Below are positions 26,644 through 41,600 of a stretch of 64,000 nucleotides of DNA, piece by piece. The translations under genes and the position numbers were made by a program. Source of the DNA: Prevotella sp. (GTDB lineage Bacteria > Bacteroidota > Bacteroidia > Bacteroidales > Bacteroidaceae). The stretch covers positions 62,001-126,000 of the forward strand of contig JAEEQH010000004.1 of NCBI GenBank assembly GCA_016285245.1, written 5' to 3'. The first letter of the stretch is position 1; the number at the start of each line of letters is the position of its first letter. The notes beneath the pieces are model-generated. The model was not told the DNA's origin, searched no databases, and saw only the letters and a list, made by a program, of their open reading frames with translations.

Positions 26644-29600
26644 ATGAACAAGATATTTACACAGAACCACGGATTATACGGAATATACGGATTTCACGGA
26701 GTCAGACTGACGATCACACTGTTGTTGACGGTCCTGATGGCTGTCAGTAATGTCACGGCTCAGGTCAAGATCAGAGGCAACGTATTTGGCGGCGGCAACG
26801 AGGCCCCTGTGGGCGGTAGCGTGACGGTGAACATGACCGGTGGCACGGTGAACGGTGACGTGTATGGTGGTGGTGCAAAGGCCAATACGAATACGGATAA
26901 CTGGGATGGCAGTACTTTCTCTCAATCCTATCATAAGGTGACCATCAAAGAAGGTGAATCCGTAGAGGGTTACTATACGGATGCAGCTGGCACCACACCT
27001 GCGGCTGGCACAGCGGTAGATGAAAAAGACTACTACAAGAAGAATGAGACCATCGTCAAGCTGTCTGGTGGTGAGGTAAAACAGGATATCTATGGTGGCG
27101 GTCTGGGTTATGATGACGCCGATAACACAAAGGATAAGCCTGCCAATGTCTATGGTGATGTCACGGTGACCACTACCGGTGGCAAAGCCCGTGATGTGTT
27201 TGGTGCGAACAATGTATTAGGTACGCCAAAGGGAGTTATTGCGGTAAACATCAACGGCACCGCCGAGGATGGCGTCCGCAACGTCTATGGCGGTGGTAAC
27301 CAAGCCACATACGAAGGAGCCAGCACCACGGTGACGATGACTGCCGGAAAGGCTGAGAATGTCTACGGTGGCGGTTTGAGTGCCGATGTTGCTGGTTCAG
27401 TAACTGTCAATATCCAGGGTGGCACCGTGACTACGGACGTTTATGGTGGTGGTGCTTTGGGCAACACAAATACCGGTAACTGGAATAGCGCAACAAGCAC
27501 ATTAACACCAACTTACAGCACCACCGTCAACTTGACTGACGGTACCATCACGGGTAACGTCTATGGCGGTGCTCTGGGACAAAAGGCTGTGGCAGACAAT
27601 CCGGCTACTACTGATGTTGATGAGAGTGATGATGGTGTTGCAGCCCTTGTCTATGGCAATGTGACCGTCAATATTGGTGCTGCGGCAGTCGCTCCATCGA
27701 CAGATCCTACTGGAAATATCACTATTGGCGGCTCCGTCTTCGGCTGTAACAACGCCAACGGTACGCCGAAGGGCGATGTCGTTGTCAATGTGTACAAGAC
27801 GCACCATACGACGACCCAGACCAACAACCAATACCCCTCATTCACGACTGGACTGAACTTGGATGACGCCACAGATGCACTTTATGCCCTGAAAGCCGTC
27901 TACGGCGGTGGCAACGAGGCTGCCTACGTGCCTGTAGCGGGTACGAGTACTCCCCACAGCACCACGGTCCACGTGTGGGGCTGCGACGAGAATACGGTGA
28001 AGGCGGTCTACGGCGGTGGCAACGCTGCTGACGTCGGTGATGGCAGTATCACGGCCAACACCAACGTCATCATCGACGGCGGCCGTTTCTATACCATCTT
28101 CGGCGGCGGTAACGGTGCCGGTTTGAACAATCCCGGCGCCAACATCTTCGGCACGGCGACGACGGACATTAAAGGCGGTCTGTTCAACCAGATCTTCGGC
28201 GGCAGCAACAGTAAAGGTGACGTCGAAGTCGTGGCTTTGTCCATTGACAATAGCACCTGCGAACTAATGGTCAACGAGTCGTTCGGCGGTGCCAATATGT
28301 CACCATTGACGGGCAACGTAATCACCACGCTGACTTGTAGCGAGAACGTCTTCAAGATTGGTACGTTCTACGGCGGATCAAACCAAGCTAGTATTGATGG
28401 CAACGTGACACTGAATGTCTACGGCGGCCAATATAACAACATCTTTGGCGGATCGAAGGGTGTGGCAGCCGCAGCAGCACATGGAGAGCCCGGTGACCAA
28501 GATTACACGCCAGCTGTAACAGCCGTCTCTGCCGACATCACCGGCAACGTGACGCTGAACCTCTATGGCGGCACTATTGATGAGAACGCTTTCGGTGGCA
28601 GCAACATCAACGGCAGCATCGGCGGTAAGATTACCGTCAACGTGCTCAACAATGGTGGCAACTGTGCCTTGTCGGTGGCTGGCAACATCTATGGCGCCGG
28701 CAACGTGACGCCCTACACCCCAACCTATGCTCTCGGGGAGAACGAGACTGAGCGCATCTCGCCTGTGGTGAACGTCATCCACGGCACCGTCGCCAACGTT
28801 TTTGGCGGTGCAAAAGGTGAAACGGCCACGGTAACGGCCAGTCCGCAGGTCAACATCGGCTACGATGCAACAACTATGGGCGACCTTGAGACGGAGAATA
28901 CACTCTTATACAGCATCACGCAGGACAAGACTAATTATACTTCTGACCTTACTCCCGACAATTTTGCGGCAGTAGTAACAGATACCGTATATGGTGGCGG
29001 CGACCTGGCCCAGGTGTCTGGCGACACCGAGGTCTACCTGCGGAAGACCAACTCGCAGGTGGGAGCCCTCTTCGGCGGCGGTAACATGGCCGACGTCTCG
29101 GGCAACACGACCGTCAGCATCCTCGGCGGCACGGTCACCCACGATGTCTATGGCGGCGGCGCCCTGGCCGACGTGGGAACGGGGGGCGAGACGCCCACCA
29201 CGCATCAGGTCCTCATCACTGGCGGCACCATCACGGAGAACGTCTACGGCGGTGGCTTAGGCAGAATTCACGAAGCTGCCGTGGATGACGACCCGCTGAC
29301 GACTGATGTGGACGAATCAAAGCCAGAAGTGATAGCCATTGCAGCCCTCGTCAACGGCACCGTAGCGGTGAAGTTGAATGAGAACAACGGTACGGCCAAG
29401 GTTGGCGGCAGCCTGTTCGGTTGTAACAACCTGAACGGTACGCCGAAAGGTAACGTGACGGTGGATATCTATGGCACATACGATACCGGCTCCAAGCCCA
29501 CGAAGTTTGCAGACTATCTCGCCGTGTCCGACGGCGACCTAGGGAGCCACCCGTTCGAGCTGGCCGGCGTGTTTGGCGGTGGTAACCTGGCTGCTTATAA

Positions 29601-32600
29601 CCCCACAAGCGGCAGCACGACAGTGAATATTCACGGCTGCGGGACAAGCAGCATCAAGGAGGTGTATGGCGGCGGTAACGCTGCTAGCGTGACCGACTGT
29701 GCTGTGAATGTCTACGGAGCCTACGAGATTGGCTATGTCTATGGTGGCGGTAAGGGAACGAAGATCGGCATTGACGATGCAACAGCCGACGCGGCGGCCG
29801 ACGTGACCGGTAGTGCAACGACAACCATCAACGGCGGTACCATCTACCGCACCTTCGGTGGTTCCAACACCAATGGTAACATTGGGACATCGACGCTGAC
29901 GATAGAACAAGGTACTAATACTGAAACTGGATGCGAGCCCAAGTTGGGCGATGTATTCAGCTACGGCAACAGGGCCACCATGAGTTCCCCGGCCACCGTC
30001 ACACTGGGCTGTCTCACCAACAAGGTGGGTGCCCTCTATGGCGGTGCCATGAATGCGGACATCAACAACAACATCACGCTGAACGTGAAGGGCGGTACCT
30101 ATTCCAAGGTGTTTGGTGGCAACAAGACCGGTGGTAGCATCAACGGCTCCATCACCGTGAACATCGAGGAAGAGAGCACCAGTTGTGGTATCAACATCGA
30201 CGACCTCTACGGTTGCGGCAACGAGGCACCCTACTCTATTTATGGCACGGAGAAGAATAGTTCCGACCAATGGATTGTCAAGAACGAAAATTCAGAGCCA
30301 GGATTCCCCAAGGCTGATCCACAGATCAACCTACGCTCCTTCACCTCGATAGGCAATGTCTTTGGTGCTGGTCTGGGTGAATCGGCAGTGGTTTTGGGCA
30401 CCCCGACCATCAACATCAACGTCATCAAGGCCTCAGGGTATACCCTCGGCAACGTCTATGGCGGCGGTTCGATGGCCAGCGTCACGGGCAATACCGTTAT
30501 CAATATCGGTACTGCTCCAACCGTTACGATGGCAACGGTAACGGAGGATAATCCAGCTACAACCGAGGTGAACGAACACACACCGGCGGTACTCAGCGCA
30601 GCCATCAGTGGCGACGTCTTCGGCGGCGGCTACGGTGCCTCGACTGAGGTCAGCGGTACGGCGACCATCAACATCGGTGAGCGCAGCGGCTCGGAGGGTA
30701 GTTACGTCTATACAGACCGCGGTGCATCGTTCAGCAACAATAGCAACATCTACGGCGGTTCGGCACTGGGTACGGTAGCCACTACTCAGGTGAACCTCTA
30801 TGCCGGCACGATAGCTGCCAATGTGTTTGGCGGCGGTAAGGGACGGTTGGCAGAAGGTGAACCAGAAACTGAAGGCTATGTGGCTGCACAGGGTGCTACC
30901 ATCAGCACCAAAGCCACCGTCAACCTGTGCGACGCCACCGTCACGGGTAATATCTACGGCGGCTGTAACGATATGGGTACTACGGCCGAGGCCGAGCTGA
31001 ACCTGCTGGGCGGTAGCGTCGGTACTAGTGGTGTGGGCGATATGGTGTTCGGCGGCGGTAAGGGTCACGCCACGACGACCAATACGGCCACGGTGAATGT
31101 AGGTTCGCAGACCACCACGGGAGAGCCCCCTGTAACCACATACGCTGGTACCTCTTCTATCTACAGTAATGTCTATGGCGGTTCGGCCTTAGGTGCTGTA
31201 GGCACGGCCATTGTGAACCTAAATCATGTCACCACCCTCACCGGCCATGTGTTCGGTGGCGGTATGGGTGAAGGAACTTCTGATGACACTAAGGCCACCA
31301 TCACTACTTCGGCCACGGTCAATCAAAATGGCATCACACTGGCTGCCGACAAGGATATCTACGGCGGCTGTAACATCAACGGTACAGCGGCGGCTACGTA
31401 TGTCTATGTGCTGGGCGGCACGGTAAACGATGTGTTTGGTGGAGGTCTCGGTCAGCATACAGGTGTAACTGGTAATGTACTCGTGGAAGTAGGACATTTC
31501 AATGGTACTAATGCCGTTTCTGGCACAGCAACCGTTACGCGCAATGTCTATGGCGGCTCGGCCAAGGGTGCCGTGAATAGCAATACAAGCAATACCACGA
31601 CGGTCAACCTGTGGAAAGGAGCCATTAATGGTGACGTTTATGGCGGCGGTCTGGGTGACAAGGCCAGCATGGGCGAAGGTCACGCCGATATTGCAGCCGT
31701 AGTCAACGGTAACGTCCGCGTAAACCTGAATGGCTACGACGACGAAAGTACGCCTACGGCCATGGGTGAATGTGTGGTGAAGGGCAGCATCTTCGGCGGT
31801 AACAATGCCAACGGCTCACCGGCGGGCACGGCCGAGGTGCATATCTACAAGACTGTAGGTTGGACAGACAATCATGGCACCCCAGAAGATACCAGTGATG
31901 ACATCAGCCATGTACGTACTGTTACGCCATCGACAGCTGACGCTGCGACCTACGAGCTGACTGCCGTCTATGGCGGTGGTAACCTAGCTGCATTTAACGG
32001 CACCACGACAAATGTGGTCATTGAGACCTGCGACCCGAGTATCAAGACGGTCTATGGCGGCGGTAATGCAGCAGATGCCACAAACACGAGCGTATTGGTG
32101 AAGGGTGCTTACGAGATTGGCACCGTCTTCGGCGGCGGTAACGGTGAGGTCACACCAGCCAACGTATCAGGTACAGCCACCACTGTGCTCAATGGCGGAC
32201 GCATCCATGACTTCTATGGAGGTAGCAATACACGAGGAACGATTGGTACGTATAATGAAAGCACTCATGAGACTTCTGGCGGTACAAATATTACGATTAA
32301 CGACCTGTCCATTTCAACAGAAACTGGTTGTGGATTGCAGTTTGACAACATCTACGGTGCAGGTAAAAGTGCCAACGTGGATGGCAATATCAGCATGACG
32401 ATGGGCTGTCTGTCAGATGCATTCACCGTACAGAACCTGTATGGCGGTGCTCAGGCGGCAGATGTCAGAGGCGATGTTACGCTGACGGTTACCAGCGGTA
32501 GCTTTACCAATGTGTTTGGAGGTAACAACGTGACAGGAACCATCCATGGCAACATTACCGTCAACCTGGAGGAGACCGGCTGTAAGCCACTTACCGTTGG

Positions 32601-35600
32601 AAATGTGTATGGCGGTGGCAACTTAGCTCCGTATTCAGGCCAGACGACGGTGAACCTGAAATCGTTCACGTCGGTAGGCAATGTTTATGGTGGTGGACTG
32701 GGTGCTGCTGCTATAGTAACCGGCAGTACCACGGTGAACATTGACCAGGTGTATGGTGCGTTTACCACCGATTCGCTGGGTGTCATCACCGGCAACGTCT
32801 ATGGTGGCGGTAGTGAGGCCAGCGTGGTGGGTAGCACCCACGTAAACATTGGCACCCACTCCACGGTGACCATGGCATCTCTTGAGGATGATTCAGAGAC
32901 TCCAGCAAAAGAAAACGAAAAGACCGTCGTCGGCACCAAGATTCTGGGTAACGTCTTTGGTGGCGGTTATGGTGCCGACACCAATGTCTCCGAGAATGTA
33001 GAGGTCGTCATCGGTGGCAATACCACGTACGTTAACGACTCTCTCCGCATTTCTGGCGATGTCTATGGCGGTTCGGCGCTCGGTACGGTGAACGGCGCAT
33101 CGGCAGATGCTTCAAAGCATACGACTGTCACCCTAAACAAGGGCAAAGTGACGGGCTCCGTCTATGGTGGTGGTCTGGGCGACAAGGCCTCTTTGGGAGG
33201 TAGTCACGCCGATCATGCTGCCATGGTGAACGGTGCGATAACGGTGACCGTCAACGGCGGTAAAGCCGCAAACGTGTTCGGCTGTAACAACGTAAACGGC
33301 TCGCCGCAGAGCACGGTGGCCGTGTATGTCAATGGTACTGCTACTGACGTAGCCCTGGGCACTGCTGCCATCGGTAATGTCTATGGCGGCGGTAATCAGG
33401 CTGCATACACTTATCGAGACAACGCTCATCCGCTTCTCGTGGAAATCAATCTAGCCCCCTCAGCTACTGATTGTATCGTTGGCAACGTCTATGGCGGCGG
33501 ACTGAGCGCCGATGTGGAGGGTAGCATCATGGTCAACGTCAAGGGCGGCAGGGTGCTTAACGACGTCTACGGCGGCGGTGCACTGGCCAATACCAATACG
33601 GCTAACTGGGACGGCTCTGCCCTTAGTGATGATGGCTACCACAAAGTGACTGGTCTCACAGCTGGTTCTTCGTTCGTAAAGGGCCTTTATACGAAATCAG
33701 GTAATACTTATACCCTTATCACCGACAAAGATCTAAAGGCAGCAGATGGCACCGATTATTATAGACTTGGCACAACCTACAACACCACGGTCAATCTGAC
33801 TGGCGGCATCGTTGGTAATGCCTACGGCGGCGGTCTGGGTGATTTGGCCGTCCTCAATTCTGGCGATGACACAAGCCATACCGATCAAGAAGCCAACGTT
33901 TATGGAGACGTGTCAGTAAACGTGAACGGCACTGGATTCACTGCCCAAAATGATGCCTATATGGAGTATTGGAAATTTGAAAACAATGACTATGTCAAGA
34001 AAGAATTGGACAACACTGCATACGTTCCTAAAACTGGACGTGTGTTTGGTTGCAACAATCTGAATGGTACGCCCAAGGGTAATGTGACAGTTGACGTTCG
34101 ACGCACGAGAAAGCTCAACGAACTTGGTACTGCATTTATTGAAGGCCACGAGACTAATAAATATGAGATCAGAGGTGTCTATGGCGGTGGAAACATGGCC
34201 AACTATAACCCCGTAACAGGAAAAAAGACAGCCCTTGATGTACACAATTGCGAGGAAACCATGATAGAAAAAGTCTATGGTGGTGGTAACTCCGCCTCGG
34301 TACCAGAGACTCATGTCACCATCTATGGTGCAAGGGAAATCCACTATGTCTTCGGAGGTGGTAATGGCGCTGATGTGGTATGGAAAAACGGCAGATGGCA
34401 GGAAAATGACGGTGCCAATGTTACTGGCAATGCAAATGTTGTTCTGAAAGGTGGTAATATTAGCGATGCCTTTATTGGAAGTGACACCAAGGGTTCTGTT
34501 GCTAACCCGAGTGCAAATGTTATCTCAGACACCGGCGGTGACTGTAAGCTAAAACTGACCAACTTCTATGGTTCCAGCAAACGAGCAGATGTTTTCGGAG
34601 ACGTTAACGTGAAGATATCCACTTGTTCAAAAGATGACATTGAGAATGTCTATGCAGGTTCTTACGATGCACAGATTCACGGAAATATTACCATGACCGT
34701 TACCAGCGGCATCCTGAAGAATGTCTATGGCGGCAATGACCGTCTTGGCAGCATAGGAGGAAATATCTTCTTGAACATCGAAGAAGCTGACGAATGTAGA
34801 CCCATCATCATACAGAACCTATATGGTGGAGGTTTCAATGCGCCCTACCCTGGAGAAGGTGCGACAAAACTAAAAGCAGGCGGAAACCCGAATAATCATG
34901 ATGATTATGATGATCCTGTCACCAGCGGAAAGATTACCATTAACGTCAAGTCCTGTACCAGAATAGACAATATCTTCGGAGGTGGCTTTGGTGAAAATGC
35001 TGTCGTAACCGGCGAAACAGAGATAAACGTCAATATGAAGAACGGTACTTGGGCTGGCCAGAATTTACCAGATCTTACAGGATACCCGGGACAGACGCCT
35101 CCAAATATTGAAAATGTGGGAGGAGTCAATAAGATCAAAAACGAGATTGGCACTATCGGCAACATCTATGGCGGAGGCAACCAAGGTGCAGTGGCCGGAA
35201 TAGCAACAATTAACATCGGTACTGAAAGCGAGATACAACATTTAGTATACGCTCCTTCAGATCCTGCAAGGGATGAAGATGATTATATTAGAAAAAGCTT
35301 CCCCGTTCTCGGAGCCCATATCACCGGTAACGTCTACGGCGGTGGAAATTTGGCCGATGTGACCAAAGAGGTGATGGGTAAAGATGCACAAAACAAGCCT
35401 ATCTATAGGGCTGGCACGGGAAGAACTTACGTGAATATCTGTGCTAAAGAGACGTCTGGCGTTTATAAAGCTGTGTCCAATGGTACTGTCACCATCGAAG
35501 GAAACGTGTACGGCGGCGGTCGTGGTCTTGCCGACAATTTCTTCTGCAGGCAAGGTATGGTGGGCCTTGAAAATGAGAATGATGGATCTCCAAGAGATGA

Positions 35601-38600
35601 TGAAGGAACGACAGTCCGCATAGGTAACGGCACAATTGAGAATAACGTTTACGGCGGCGGTGAGGTAGGTCGTGTGGAATGGAACTCGCATGTGACGATA
35701 GGACTAACGCCAGCATCGGACGGTTTAGAAAGTGCCCCCGTTATCAAAGGCAGCGTGTTTGGTGGCGGTAAGGGCGTCAGCACTCATGGCTACTCTGCCC
35801 TGCTGCGTGGCGATACTCACGTCACCGTTCAGGCCAATGCCAAAGTAAAAGAGTGCGTCTATGGTGGTGGCGAGATTGCATCCGTAGGCAGATACAACGT
35901 CGCCACAGCAGCGAATGCAGCAACGTACGGCGTGGAGCCTGGTATGCCCTATTCACTGTTTGACGCAAGAACTGGCCAGTGTCATGTCACCGTCCAGGGC
36001 AATGCCGTTATTGGTCCAGACGCAGCGATGACGATGCCCACATTCCTGGGCAACGTCTTTGGTGGCGGTAAGGGCGTGCTGCCGTACGAGGGATATGCAG
36101 CTAATGAGGATCCCTGGCGTATGCCGCCAGATAATACGCAGCAATATTATGCCAGGAGTACACAAAAAGCCGCTTACCTGAAGTATGTCGAGACGCTGGC
36201 CCTGGCTACCCGTACCTACGTCACCATCGATGGCAACGCCTTCGTCAAAGGCTCCGTCTATGGCGGTAGCGAGGAAGGCATCGTGCAGCAGAACACGCTG
36301 GTGAAGATTAAGGGCGGACAGATTGGTTGTGGTAAGAACACGACGGATCGTCACCCGTCAACAGTATGGGATATAGTCACTCCGGCAGATAACAATCCTG
36401 ACTACGAGTGTGCAAGCTGGCCATACGAAGCACCTTACGACACATACGATATGTATGCCGGCACAACGGGCTACGATTCGAAGGATGGTGCCACAACCGG
36501 AAAAGACGGCCACACGTACTATGGCAACGTGTTCGGCGGTGGTTGCGGTAAAGACCCATATCAAGCGGGCGAATGGCACACAAGAGCCGGCGCCGTGGGT
36601 GGCAACACTCGGATAGAAATCACTGGCGGCCATATCCTGACGAACGTCTATGGCGGTAACGAGCTGACGAACGTGGGTACCGACGGTGTGGACACCACAG
36701 GTGTCTGTATCATCACCATGTCGGGCGGTACGCTCGGCGTGCCCCGCACACTGGATCAGATTAAGAACCACCCCGTGACCTGCTACCTCTTCGGTGGCGG
36801 TAAGGGCGACCAGCGAGTACTGTTTAACAAAGAGACCAATGTGCGCGACGTGGTGGTAAGCGTCACTGGCGGCACGATTTACGGCTCGGTATTCGGTGGC
36901 GGTGAGGACGGTCACGTCATGCGCGACGTCACGATGACGATTGGCAATACTGACGGTACTGGCCCGAAGATTGGCACCTGGGGCACCAGCTACGTTGACG
37001 GTAACGTCTTCGGCGGCGGTCGCGGATTTGCCGGTGATGCCTATACGGCAGGCAACGTGGCCGGCAGTATCGACCTCACCATCAAGGGCGGCACAATGCT
37101 CGGAAGTATCTATGGCGGTGGTCGACTAGGGTCCGTGGGATACGGTCTGTATGATGCTACCACAAACAGCAGTCCCACACCAGGCTATGGCGAGATGCGC
37201 GATGACGATAAGCTGGACAACGGCACAACGACAACGTTCTATAACTCACGTATAGCTAATTGGCACAACCTTGGCCGAGGCCGTGGTCATGTCAATGTCA
37301 ACATCAGCGGTGGCACGATAGGCAACGACTATGAGTTTGAGTTCATCACTCCTGAAACGACAATAGATGATACGTACAGATCAACGCATTATGTACCCTA
37401 CACCCTCTTCGACACCGACAACCGACTGCTGCGTACCAAGGGCGGAAACGTCTTTGCGGGCGGCATGGGACGACGCACGAAGCTGGACGGCACCACGCCT
37501 ATCTCTCTTACAGACGATGGCATCGACTGGCATAAGCTGGGCAACGTGAAGAGCACGAAGCTAACCATCAGCGGCACGCCTTGGATCAAGGGTAGCGTCT
37601 ATGGTGGCGGTGAGTTCGGTGCCGTGACGGGCAGTCGGGCTGTTCTCGAAGAATCGACACCCGTCTTGGATGCTGAAAACAATGCCATCTCTGCAGGCAC
37701 AGAGATTGTCATCAGTGGCGGCACCATCGGTACGATGATGCAACAAGGTGTAGCAGCAAATACCGTCACCAGTACGACTACTGGTTCCGGCGACAACCGC
37801 TACACCTTCGGTAGCGTCTATGGCGGCGGCTATGGAACTGAGGACGATGCCACCCCGTTAGTGACCGACGTGGAGACATTCGGTGCCTACGTGAACAGCA
37901 ACACCTATATCAATATGACGGCTGGTGCGGTGCGTGCCAGCGTCTATGGCGGTGGTGAGATGGCCTGCGTGAAGGGTAATACTTACGTAAACGTCGGTGG
38001 CGGCACCATCGGTGTCGGCGAAGTCAGAGTCACCGCAGGCGACAAGCAGGACTATGTGCTCTTCGGCGGCTACCGTATGGGTAACGTCTATGGCGGTGGT
38101 AAGGGTAGTACCAATGCTGTCTATTCGGGTCTTGTCAAGGGCAACACCTACGTGAATATCAGCGCAGGTGCGGGGAGCGGCGAACCGTTTATCTACCATA
38201 ACGTCTATGGCGGCGGTGCCTACGGCTCGGTAGGCACATTCACCCCAACGACGAGTGTGCCCAGCGCATGGACTTCCGGCGGTAAGGCCACGGTGACAGT
38301 CACCGGCGGCACCATCGGTATCAACGGATGGGACAACGGTATGGTCAACGGCTCCGGACGTGGTGACGTGTCGGCGGCTGCCGGCAGCGACCCCTACGAC
38401 AAGCTGGCGTGGGTTCACGACACTGAGGTAACCATAGGCACGTCTGGTGCAGGCCCCGCCATCAAGGGTTCTGTCTATGGCGGCGGTGAGAATGGTCATA
38501 ACTTCGCCGATGCCACGGTCAATGTCCTTGGCGGAACAATTGGCGTTGCGTCTGATGATGCCACCTGGGGCAGCTTGGACATCAAGACCCGCGGTAATGT

Positions 38601-41600
38601 GTTTGGCGCCGGCTGTGGTACCGATACTTATGACGTGACAGTGGGTGTAAATACCTACAAGCGCCACAACGCAATGGCTGGTATCGTGCGCGGCAACACA
38701 ACGGTCCACGTCAGTGGTGGACAGGTGTACAACAGCGTCTATGGCGGCGGCTCCATGGGGTCAGTGGGTACCATCACGAACTTCTTCGACCTTGACACTC
38801 AGGCGAATGGCAGCTATCTTTACAAACACTGTAAGGAGTCAACCGATGGCAAGGGTACGCTCTATGACTTCGGTCTGAGCTGGCCCTACGAATTCACGTA
38901 TGCAGAAAACACCGGTCTGGCCACGGTCACCGTCGACGTCACGGCCGTCGTAGACGGATGGGTGTTCGGTTCGGCCAAGGGTACGGTTGACGACGGTGTA
39001 TCCGACATTTCCCAACAGCGCTATGCAGAGGCAAAGTTGGCCAACGTAAGAGCAACACTGGTCACCATCGGTACATCTGGTGGCTCAGCGGCGGCACCTA
39101 CCATCAACCAGTCCGTCTATGGCGGCGGTGAGGACGGTCACGTCTACGAGGACGCCTCTGTCACCATCCATCACGGCACCATCACCCACAGCGTTTTCGG
39201 TGGCGGTAAGGGTGATGGAAAATTCACTACCACGCTAAGAGTAGCGAAAGGTGGTGACAACAGTACAGAATACGATGAACTGCCAGAGCAAAACGTTAAC
39301 AGCTGGACGGCTGGCCGCGTGTATGGTAATAGCACTGTCACTATGAATGGCGGCACGGTAGGTTGGTTCATCTACGGCGGCGGTAACCTAGGCTCTGTGG
39401 GTAAGGGCAACTATTCCGGTGGTTCTGACGACTACTCCACTGGCGGCTATGGCGAAATGCCGCCACAAGCCAATCAGAAACTTTGGTCGAACACCGACTT
39501 TACCGGTAGCGGCACCGCTACGGTGAATCTCTTTGGTGGCACGGTGGGTAACGGATCGGGAACTGATGATGACGGCATCCCGCATGGTTCCGTCTTTGGC
39601 GGTAGCCGTGGTAAGGCTGCAGCCTCTTGTAAACGGTCGCCACGCTACAAGTATGTGCCCGACTTCTTCTTAGGCTATGTCAACAACGCCATCATCAACA
39701 TCGGTGGCACCATGACGAACGATGTCATCACGGAGGCAACGGGTGATAGTCCGGAAATCTACGGTTCCGTCTATGGCGGTGGTCAGGACGGCCATGTGCG
39801 CAACAGTACCGAGGTAAGAATTTTCAAGGGAAAGATTAAGGGTCATACGTCTGATGCTTCGGGCCGAAGCGGTAATGTCTTCGGTGCTGGTTCAGGTATC
39901 GGTACCTACATAGATGGTGGTATTAAAAAGGTGAACAACTCTTCCGGCTCCGTGACCTGCACGACGCTGGTAGAGGTTTATGGTGATGATGACAAAGGCG
40001 AGAGCACCAATAAAACCGTTATTAAGGGTAATGTCTATGGCGGCGGTGCCTTGGCCTCGGTCGGTCCTCCAAAGACACCTGCACAGGCAAGCGATGAACA
40101 GAAGGACACAACGAGCACCGTCAAATCCCATTCCCACACCCGGGTCAACTTCAAGGGTGGATACATTGGAGGTAGCATCTTTGGAGCCAGCCGTGGTCCC
40201 GGCGATTCGTACCTTACCACTGAACCTATTCCTGTATTTGACACTACAGATAGAGGTGTGGGCCATCCCGCAGGATCATACGACGAGACAAAGTATGCCA
40301 CCGACATCTGGTCGTACGCGTACGTCTCCGGTGGACGCATAGCAGGTAATGTCTATGGCGGCGGCGAGGGCGGTATCGTCAAACGCGACACAGAAGTACA
40401 CCTCACCGGCGGCACCATTGGAAGCGACACTGGCGGCGGCGATGCCTACGGTGGCGGTAAGGGTACTGCCAATATTGCTGCCGACGTAGGCGGCAACACC
40501 TTGGTGGAGCTGAACAACAATGTTGATCCCAGTGAGACCGGATGCATCGTCAAGCGCATCTTCGGTTGTAACGACTTCAAAGGTACACCGAAGGGACATG
40601 TAAAGGTTCACGTATATGCTACGCAGAATGCTAACACGACCTCGAAGCCGCATATCAACACGAAGTTTAATAGACGTCCGGCAAATAAGGACAAGGAAAA
40701 GAAGACATTGGATGACTATAAAGCCTATCTGCAAACAGTGATTGATGCGACAAAGAGCGGAGAAAGCTATGTAGACAGCAGAATCACTGGTTCGGTGATA
40801 ACAAGTGCTCAAGACACTCATAACAATGGATCGGCAACAGAGGAACAGCTGACCGAGGCCATTAACAACGTGCTGGAGGAACTGTGTAAGTTGTACGATG
40901 TAGAGGCGGTTTATGGAGGTGGCAACCTGGCTATGTACGAGCCCTATGAAACTAATGAGTACACCGAAGTCATCATTGATGGTTGTAACTATACCAGCAT
41001 CAGACAGGTATACGGCGGTGGTAATGCTGCCTCAACGCCAGCCACTTCTGTTACCGTAAACGAGACCTACGAGATTGATGAGTTGTTCGGCGGTGGTAAC
41101 GGTAAAGACAACTATCAACATCCGATTGATGGAAAGTGGTATCAGAACCTTGGTGCCAATGTGGGATACAAGAGTACATCGACCCATCCTAAGGGAGCTG
41201 GACAGGGCACTGGAGAAGAAGGTAATCCATATCAGGCTGTTGACCAGACATATGATCCTGAACCCACAGTAAGTCGAGGCAAAAGAATGGATCCCGACAA
41301 TCACTACATCTACGGTGCCGGAACGACCATCACTAAGATCTTTGGTGGAACCGTGCATACAGCATACGGTGGCAGTAATGAGAAAGGATATGTCCGAACG
41401 AGTGCCACCTCTCAGTATGAGAGTAAGAACGAGTGTGATTTGAATATCAATGAGACCTATGGTGCCGGTAAAAATGCCCCGGTTGACGGAGACGTGAACC
41501 TGAACATGAACTGTGCCAAGGGTATTGAGGAAATCTTCGGTGGCTCCAAGGAGTCGGACGTCAACGCAGACATCCACCTGAAGATTACGAACGGTTCGTC

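Noticed and set aside
27895..28130. GGGNGAG-type runs resembling RTX calcium-binding nonapeptides (GGxGxDx)
   Set aside because: The nine-residue period and Asp positions of RTX repeats are absent, units are 20-60 residues apart, and the protein has a Sec signal instead of type I secretion features.
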